The notes beneath the pieces were generated by a model, which saw only the letters and a list, made by a program, of their open reading frames with translations, was not told where the DNA came from and searched no databases. This document shows, piece after piece, positions 56,398 to 64,000 of a stretch of DNA of 64,000 nt. This DNA comes from Zychaea mexicana. Lineage: Eukaryota; Mucoromycota; Mucoromycetes; Mucorales; Lichtheimiaceae. A program made the position numbers and the translations under genes. Positions within the stretch are counted from its first letter, which is position 1, and every line of letters begins with the position of its first letter. The DNA lies in the NCBI RefSeq assembly GCF_025766255.1, contig NW_026516777.1, positions 62,001 through 126,000 on the forward strand, in the 5' to 3' direction.

Positions 56398-59149
56398 TTA
56401 TGCAACAGATTCATCATCTTCGTCGCTGTTATAGTAGAATGCTTGGGATTCTGCTGCTTGTGCTTCAATTTCTTTGCCATCCATGATTTCGCGACGATCA
56501 GTAAACTGGGCAAGGAACTTGCGTCGACGATTTTCTTCTTTACGCCATTCCTTTTCCTGTAGCGGTCCCGAGCCATCCGGCATACTTGCACGTCGCCCAG
56601 ACAAAAAGATGACTTCGTCATTGCTGCCCGAAGCGTCATCACTCACCATAGCCAATGACGCTCGCTTTTGCGCTCGTGGTCGCTGTTCCTGTTTGTTCTG
56701 TCTTCGTACTAGTTTCCTTCCCTGGAGAATGGCGTTTTCTATCCTTAAACGGTTGGATATCATGGAGATATTAGGCCATGTCCGTGCTCGACCAACATCC
56801 ATGGCATGCTTCATTCGCTCCTCTGTAGGATTCGATATGATATGGATCCAGTCAAGTAAGTTGGTCTTGGGCTTTTTTTTGATTTTATTTTGGATGATAA
56901 AATAATTGAAAGTGAGTAATGTTTTATTTGAGAATATAATCCGAGTGCTATCCAGCCTTCACTTACCAATATGGTGACAGTGCCATCAAACTTTTGAAGC
57001 CAAATATAACTCCAATCTTGGTTCATGATCTTTGGTAATAAATCCAAATCTCGAAGGACTTTGAGCCACTTTGTCAAGTCCAGTTTCAGAAATTGTTCAG
57101 CGGCCGATGCAAGAAAACCACCACGCCTAGATCGTTTTGGCCGATTCAATACAACCACATCAACATGTGAATATGCGTATATTTTCTCATAGCAGAATTT
57201 AACTTACCAGCCTTTACCCCATCGATGTGTAACAGGCCTTCCAGGGCTTCCTTGGTTAGCGTAGAAGAAGAGATGGATGTGTGGGTTGACCTGGCTCACT
57301 ATTGTGTAGTTGACGCCAAAGCTGTTGTACAATGTCTGGGTGGGAATATCCGTGCGCAAGCTACCATCTTTGAACTTGAGGCCATAGTTGTACGGTGTCA
57401 AATGATTCGATCGAGGGGTCTTCTGGAGCAGGACCATCGGGTTAAGAATCTATATAGCAAATACACACAGAATACACGATTAATGCTATCATCAAATTGT
57501 CTGTTATTTCCCACATGTCAAGTAGGGTTTCCCTTCATACCCCTGGAATTGCAGCTGACGCCATGATGGCGCTCCAAATGACACAGTTTGGCGCCGTGAT
57601 ATAGTTGAGAAGCTTCGGTGGTGAATGAGGATCATTCGGCACCACAGTAACATTGAAGATACGTCCAGTGCGCTCATATGCTTCTTTGAAGGTAAGGGAT
57701 CCACGACAAAACCATAATGCGAGGCGACACCACTGGTCACTGTCAAAAATGGCTCCAGTAGTTGCGTATCGAGCAATATGTGCAATCAATGAATCGTGAA
57801 CAAACTTGATCTTGTGTGACAATTCAGGTACCAGCACCTGTCGCAGCTCCTCATCAGTGCGGGTACATAGAATTGCACCCATCAGAGCACCAGCTGAAGT
57901 ACCAGTAATAATCGGTGGCAAAAGTCGTCGATCTAAAAGTTCGCGGATGACACCCAGATGATAATAACCGAACCCGGCACCACCGGAAAGACAGAACGCA
58001 GAACGACCATAATTTTTCGAGTACAATTTAAACCCCAAACGCTTGTCTTCAAGTGAAATGTGCTTATTTTTGGCCAATGCTTCGATGGATCGAGTTACTA
58101 TCGTTTTTTACGGTCAGTCCATTTTCGGGGTTAGTTTCTCCACCAAGCGAACGGTTTTTATTTACCTTCATCAACGTATTCTTCAACCAAGTTCTTGGTA
58201 CCAAGATATGTGTTACTGTACAGCTTAGCGTTTTCTATACCGGCAAAATTCTGTTTCAGACATGCGTACAGCACGTCTTTAAGGTTGGTGGCAGCCTCGA
58301 CGTCATGCTCTGCATTGGCTCTGTACAGTCTAAGATGCCGAACGACTTTTTGAATAAGACGGTAGTCGTAAAAACTGTAGGGCGCCGACTCCTTCCATGC
58401 ATCTTTGCCCATGTATCTGTCCAGTGCATCTGCAGCTTGACACCATTCCTCGTAAGATTCTGCAGCTCGTAATTTGCTACGTAGCCGGCGCCGTTTTCCG
58501 CGCCTGTAAACAACGACAACAATGATGAGTTTTTTGTATTTTTTTGTTCTGGTAAGTCATGCTTATTTGTTTACCAGCTAAATAAACTTTCCCATGCGCG
58601 CACTACTTGGCGCAGCCCAATATACAGTATCAGTTCGATTACAATGATGGTGCCTATGCCAATCTGTATAGCCAGAGCAAGGAAACATAATGCATGAAAT
58701 AAAATTCCCGTTATTATATTAAGCAATCTCGTGAGTCCCTCTTTCTCTCCGCTCCTTTCTCCTCCCGTCAAAATATTGAAGGAGAACAAATAAAGGCTCA
58801 CCATCAATGGGTATCGTAAAAGCGTATACGAGATGCCATTCGGCGCTCCGATTGCATCCTTGTCGCGAGAACTCGTTTTTTTGCGACTGATCCAACGAGG
58901 CTTCTCGAACGTTCTCGCTGCTGGAATATGTTCCGAGCCTGCTTCTGACCCGCTATATGGATCCTGAGCTAATGCACGTGCAAGATCTTTAATATGGTCA
59001 AGGTTTATGAAATCTTGATCGAATTCGCCATTGACATGACGACGGTTTTCTTTGGTGCTGATTGCGGGGCTGTCGATTGAAGATGCAGAGTCGTACGAAT
59101 CCCGAGAAACACGCGCCATTTTCGTATGCTTTCGATGCAAGTCGTCCAT
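56398..59149 (-). CDS. Patatin-type triacylglycerol lipase (Tgl3/Tgl4/Tgl5-like)
   Basis: Probably hydrolyses storage triacylglycerol at lipid droplets. Seven exons: 59149-58802, 58663-58575, 58503-58166, 58097-57541, 57449-57208, 57126-56967 and 56865-56398, giving 733 residues. A disordered head (about 100 residues) precedes a hydrophobic segment in exon 2 (IGIGTIIVIELILYIGLRQV, residues 117-136). Next is the DUF3336-like region (SYEEWCQAADALDRYMGKDA, LYACLKQNF). The patatin domain has the oxyanion loop LSGGAGFGYYHLG, nucleophile motif GTSAG (Ser326) and the catalytic Asp in KDGSL (Asp472). FGVNYTIVSQVNPHIHLF and WIHIISNPTEE are family blocks. The tail is charged and acidic. The first ATG that gives a compact start is used; a GTG-led extension upstream is not. 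Related to plant SDP1. Confidence 0.92.
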
Positions 59150-60491
59150 GGAATGTATGCTTAGCACAGAACAAGTAAGCGGAAGGGAAAGAGAATGAAA
59201 TAGAGAGATGGAAGAGAAAGAAAAGTCAAATAATCGGCGCCTTTTTCTGCTGCCATTTTATGAAGTCTAGTTGGTTTTCATCCAATGACCGTCCATATGG
59301 GGGAAGGTCCTCCCCAATCAACCGATTAAGGCTTTCATGCCGTCTGTTGAAATTCAATGCGTTAAAGCTATCACTACTACAATAGCATGTGAGGTCATTT
59401 GACCACAGAGTCTTTCTTTTCAAAGATGCTCTAAAGCTGCACCTGGAGTCGTCAAGAACGGTCTGTGTTCCTGCTGCAGCGAGCAACACATACTCCCCTT
59501 AATTCAACCCTCTTTGACTCCTTGTTTTCCAGAGGAGGTGCTAATATCTTGTGATCCTTTAAATTAACATGCGATTCCTATCAGATGAAGCGCCCCAGAG
59601 TTTGGTACGCTAGAGGACTACCAACAAATTATCTGAGGTAACCATGACGAAGGTTTTGTCCTACCCTCTTTTTTCTGGTTTGTTCTTTTGCCACGAAAGT
59701 GCAGGATCGGTCGGCTGCTGTTTCTAAACAAATGAATTGGGACTTTGAAGGGAGAATAAACTTTGTGCCGAGAGAGGCACTTCTTGGTTTGTGCTTCAAC
59801 ACTGTTTGAATCCTACAGTTACAGTTTGTTTTCTGAACACAACACTGTCTAAACAGGCTGACCGGTTACCTAGAGCTTGTGGTGGCAGTAGGACTTATTT
59901 ACACACAGATGTTGATATTCATCTACTAAGTTTTGAGTGTCTACTTCATTGTGAGCTGTATAGACATAGGCGAAACTCGAGTTGATACGGACACTGATTA
60001 CTATTAGGTGTTTTCTGCTTGTCTTCCCACCGAAGCATTATGGAAGCTGGCTATGATACTGGTATGGTTAATTTTGCCGGACTGGAGCTGCAAAGCATTC
60101 GAGAATATATTTATAGCACTCGAAAATTGGGATAAAATATATGTACGTGAGACAGCAAATGCGACCACACAGTTCGGTGCTTCAATTTTTTTTGTCGGTT
60201 GTCTTATGAGTGAGCAACTGCCCTAAAAAAATGAAGCTGGTAACGTTTCACCTCTTTGAAAAGAGCAGTATCAATGTACGATGCCATTTAGAAAGAAAAA
60301 AAGGAGGAGCATCTTTCTATCGAAACCCTTTATATTTGGACTGCAATTAACTTTATATTATTTTCTTTATCTTAGTCTTTTCTTCTCTCTCCTCTTGATA
60401 ACAACAAACAGAGGTCTCCCTCTTCTACACATATACGTACTTCGAGAGACGAAGAATAACTTTTTTTCAAGTTGGTCAGTGGCAGTCGACA
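59150..60491. other. Divergent intergenic region
   Basis: Promoters of the lipase gene (minus) and the Rho GEF gene (plus). A minus-strand frame at 59226-59489 (contains LNRLIGEDLPPYGRSLDENQ) is open but unrecognised. A pyrimidine-rich leader lies at about 60370-60480. No supported gene. Confidence 0.5.
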
Positions 60492-63400
60492 ATGTCTGGT
60501 CAGCAACAGGGAGCATACGAAACCACTTCGATGGGCGGTCTCGTACATTCTGTCGACTCTTATCTAAACGAAATGGCTCCAGGTCAGTCCGGCCACGTTG
60601 TTCCTCAACCACGCGGGCAATCTTTACAACATCGGGCTGGAGGCGGCACCGAGTACGGCCATCAACCCAACGTATGCAATTTACAAAAAGATAAAAAAAG
60701 ACGGAAGGTGAAAGAGTCCGGGAAAAGCGAAAAGAGTAAATGGATTGATACTCACTTTTGGGCTGAAATATATAGAATACGCAGTATGCCGGGTATTATG
60801 ATTATTACAATGCTAGTGCCCAGCAACAGCAACAGCAACAGCAACAGCGCCAAGACATGTATTACGAGCATCAGCAGCAGCAGCAAATGTCGATGGATAG
60901 CAACAGATACTCGTCTACAGGGATGGCACCATCGCAATATCCAAACGGAGCATACGGGTCAAATGAATACGGTGGATATCCTTACGACAATTCATATTCG
61001 CAAAACTATCATCATCAGCCTCCTACTACGCCAATGCCTAACCGTACTTCTAGCAGTAACTACGGTATGGCCTATCCACCGCAACGACTTGTAGACCCAT
61101 CCGGGCCACCACCGCCGCCCACGCATTTTGGAAACGCTGGCGCCTACTCACCACCCGTCGTCGCGGCTCAGCCGTATTCACCACAAGATTACCAACAAGC
61201 ACGCGGTACACCTCCAGGATCACCAGCAGCTCGTCAATCGTACCAAGCATCCCCGCAACCTCAGCATCAGCAGATGCTCCAACAGCAGCAAGCGCCACCG
61301 CCACCACCTCCTGTCGGTTACACTTCGGCTGGATATTCGCAACCGAGTAGCAGCTATTCGCGACCGTCTTCGCAGGATTATGGTGGAAGTAATAGCAGTA
61401 ACAGTATGGGTGGCGTTGGAACATATCGCTCGGACACTACGACAACGACGACCTCGCATCGACGCACACCGTCATCGCTGAAGAATACAATCATGACTAT
61501 CGAAAGACCCAAATATACGAGACCCTCCGCTATTGATACTTCGCAAGTCGGAGAGGGTGAAGAGGCACCTTTTATTGCCGTTTCTCCGATCTCAAGCGAC
61601 GATGAAGATGATTACCCATTTAATGGTCCTAGCACTACTGCTGTAAACACAAACAACAATAACTACAATAGTTATAACAGTAAAAATAGCCCTGCCGCTA
61701 CTGCTGCTGTCGTGGCAGATACTACTACCTTCACTCCTACCGCTGATACGACGACAACGACAGCATCTTCACCTGTATCTCCACCACCCACGCGATTCTC
61801 GGTCGTGTCCCCGAGGAAACAAGAAGGAGATGTTCATCATAATCAGGACGAGATTGACGAGGGGATTGACCCTATCATGCACGACGAACGACCAACGGCT
61901 GCACAGCGTAATTCGTCCATGTCACGTATGTCAGTTGAAGCGAATGTGGATTATTCAATAATGTCAGAGCTTTCTGTGGCGTTCAGAAGACGTATGAAGC
62001 GTATTACCAACGTGCGTGAGGTGAACAGTTCTGCCGAGTATCCAGAATCATTTAGCGGACATGAAGCTATCGTAAGTTATTGCATAAATATTTTCTGTGA
62101 ATTTGTTTTGTGTGAAAAAAAAGTTAGATGTATATTCACACACACTCACATAACTCGTTGGTTGGGTGGAAATGTTCACAGGATTTGTTGCAGGAAATTT
62201 TATCCGACAAAGGCATTCCAGATGGTTATTGTATTCTTATTGCCAATGCATTGATGAACTGTGCACCACCTTTGTTCCAACCGATTCGTCAGAACCACAA
62301 GTCTTGGATCACCAATGAAGTATATGATTCGTCGGACAAGTTTTATACTTTTGACGAAGATGATACGGATAGCGATATTCCTGTCGGCGTTTTCACGTCG
62401 TTGACGAAATGCTACACGTATGGTTGTGAACCGGAGCAAGGCGGTTGTTATGCGCCTAGATGTCCAAATAACCCGGCCATCTTTGAAAGCGAAATCATGG
62501 TAAGAAAGCGCTTTTTGGTCAAATGTTTGCTCAAACATGGAGACGGAAACGAGATACAGGGATAAATAGCTAAACTCAATTTGGGATTCGCTATAGGTAC
62601 ATGCCGGTCTTACACGCCGCTCATCTACTAGATCAAATGCATCTGTGGACGACACTAAAGTAAGTGAAGGAAGGGTAGACACGTTTTATCACATGTATTG
62701 AACATCCGCACCGTACATATCTAGTCTTTCCCACATACAGCATGGGCTGAACGAGTGCCACGCGAATTGTTGGAGAATACACCAAAGAAAGAGCGTGAAC
62801 GACAGGAAGCTATCAATGAAATGATTTACTCGGAAGAAGTGTATCGTGGTGATTTGGATACGTTGCATGAGGTATGTCCATTAAGAGGCGGGCTTCCGCC
62901 AGACAGAAATTACTAGCAATCCATTTACTTAAGATCCTGCCTTGTCCACTCAGGTAATTGTCATGCCTTTGCTCAGTTCGAACGCGATTGAAGAATCACG
63001 CCGCACGCAGTTTGTCCGAGAGGTGTTCAACAACTATCATATGCTGCGAGAGTTGAGTGACGCACTTTACAAAGATCTACTCGAACTCCAGCGACGAAAC
63101 GATCAAAAATGCGTTCCCCAAATTGGCGATATTCTTGTTGACCATTTCACTTACTTTTCCGACCCATACACGACCTATACTCCAAACGTACCACTTGCCG
63201 AATACAAGATTAAGATTGAAAAGCAACGCAACCCCGATTTTGCTCGGTTCATCAATGACATGGAAGGCAACACACGCATGCGACGATTGGCGTTCCGTCA
63301 CTTTTTATTGAATCCTGTCACGCGTATGCAGCGTTATCCTCTTTTGCTTGAAGCCATCATCAAAAAGACACCGGAAGATCATGACGATCGCAAATATCTG

Positions 63401-64000
63401 ACAACCTGCAAGAAGCTGATCCAAACGATTGCATCGCGCTCAGATTTCCAGACGGAAGCTGTCAAGCAACATGTGGAAATATTAGAGATCAATGACCAGC
63501 TTACATACAAGCAAGGCGAGAGCCATGATCTGCAGCTTGGAGATAGTCATCGTCGACTCTATTATCATGGGGATCTGAAACGACGTGCACAGGCCATCGA
63601 AGTGACAGAAAAGAGCGACATCCATGCGTTTGTATTCGACCATCTCTTTTTGATGACAAAGTATCGAAAGACAAACACTGGCGAGGAATATCGTATTTGG
63701 AAACGGCCTATACAGCTCCAGATGCTTTTCGTTCAGGGCGGCACCGATTATCCAGTTTCTGCTGGATCGCGACCGCCAATGTCTAACTCTTCAAGCTCTT
63801 ACATGCTCCAGGGTGCAACGACTACTGTCGCTGGTGGTGCCGTGCCATTAACTTTGCAGCACTTGGGTCAACGGGACGGTCTGTACCATTTCTTCTGTAA
63901 TTCAATGGATGAGCGGTACCACTGGATCAAAGCAATTGAGGATGCCAAGGCAGCACTCAAGAAGCGACAAGGTGATAACGACGTATTCGAAATGCGGACG
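60492..64000 (+). CDS. Rho guanine-nucleotide exchange factor (Rom2/Rgf-like), cut by window edge
   Basis: Activates a Rho1-type GTPase in cell-wall signalling (family role). Exons 60492-60671, 60776-62071, 62182-62499, 62597-62659, 62725-62871 and 62954 onward encode 1017 residues up to the edge. Order: a long Gln/Pro/Ser/Tyr-rich head; a DEP domain (FSGHEAIDLLQEILSDKG, split by an intron, to the CYTYGCEPEQGGCYAP block); then the DH domain beginning KKERERQEAINEMIYSEEVY and containing FARFINDMEGNTRM and LLNPVTRMQRYPLLLEAI; then a PH domain (HRRLYYHGDLKRRA, HAFVFDHLFLMTKYRK, GLYHFFCNSMDERYHWI). A C-terminal CNH domain is expected beyond the window. The ATG follows a pyrimidine-rich leader. 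The same architecture is found in S. cerevisiae Rom1/Rom2 and S. pombe Rgf proteins. Confidence 0.94.

Noticed and set aside
59150..59167. Longer lipase start at 59167
   Set aside because: It is a GTG codon; the ATG at 59149 follows at once.
1..64000. CRISPR arrays, bacterial operons or prophage
   Set aside because: Spliced eukaryotic genes throughout; no regularly spaced direct repeats were seen.

Overview
The window reads as nuclear DNA of a filamentous fungus. Genes carry many short GT-AG introns (mostly 45-125 nt), proteins are rich in Gln/Ser/Asn/Thr runs, and the gene set (eL34, TFIIF beta, OST2, ESF1, a Skg3/Caf120-type PH protein, a Rom/Rgf-type Rho GEF, a Tgl-type lipase) is fungal. 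The style (SP-family transporters with many introns, compact genes separated by AT-rich deserts) suggests an early-diverging mould of the Mucorales type; that placement is inference, not proof.

Layout. 1-6 kb: ESF1 (cut by the left edge) and ribosomal protein eL34, both on the minus strand. 9-11 kb: a Gln/Ser/Thr-rich bZIP factor on plus. 11.5-25.6 kb: a dense minus-strand block with a divergent SNAP-like protein, an unrecognised 790-residue low-complexity protein, an F-box/LRR protein, TFIIF beta, OST2/DAD1 only 78 bp upstream of it, and a Caf120/Skg3-like protein. 27.5-29 kb: a 2-isopropylmalate synthase that lacks the usual C-terminal leucine-binding regulatory domain. 29-34 kb: a gene-poor AT-rich stretch. 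34.2-39.5 kb: a protein with a C-terminal Rieske [2Fe-2S] motif, a decayed intron-containing duplicate of it, and between them a possible third relic. 39.7-48 kb: two tandem SP-family sugar-transporter-like genes with matching promoters. 48.5-64 kb: an Htd2/MaoC-like hydratase, a small hydrophilic protein, a dual-specificity phosphatase, a patatin-type triacylglycerol lipase and a DEP-DH-PH Rho GEF cut by the right edge.

Most genes are unrelated housekeeping or signalling genes and form no operon-like pathway. The most unusual signal is in the two transporters: both reading frames require an internal exon of exactly one nucleotide (a single G between an AG acceptor and a GTAAAT donor). Other points worth a second look are the Rieske gene with its decayed copies, the truncated-architecture isopropylmalate synthase, a GC-AG intron in the SNAP-like gene, and the tight OST2-TFIIF beta spacing. 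Functions come from motif recognition only; no database search was run. Exon coordinates were derived by hand from frame continuity and splice consensus.
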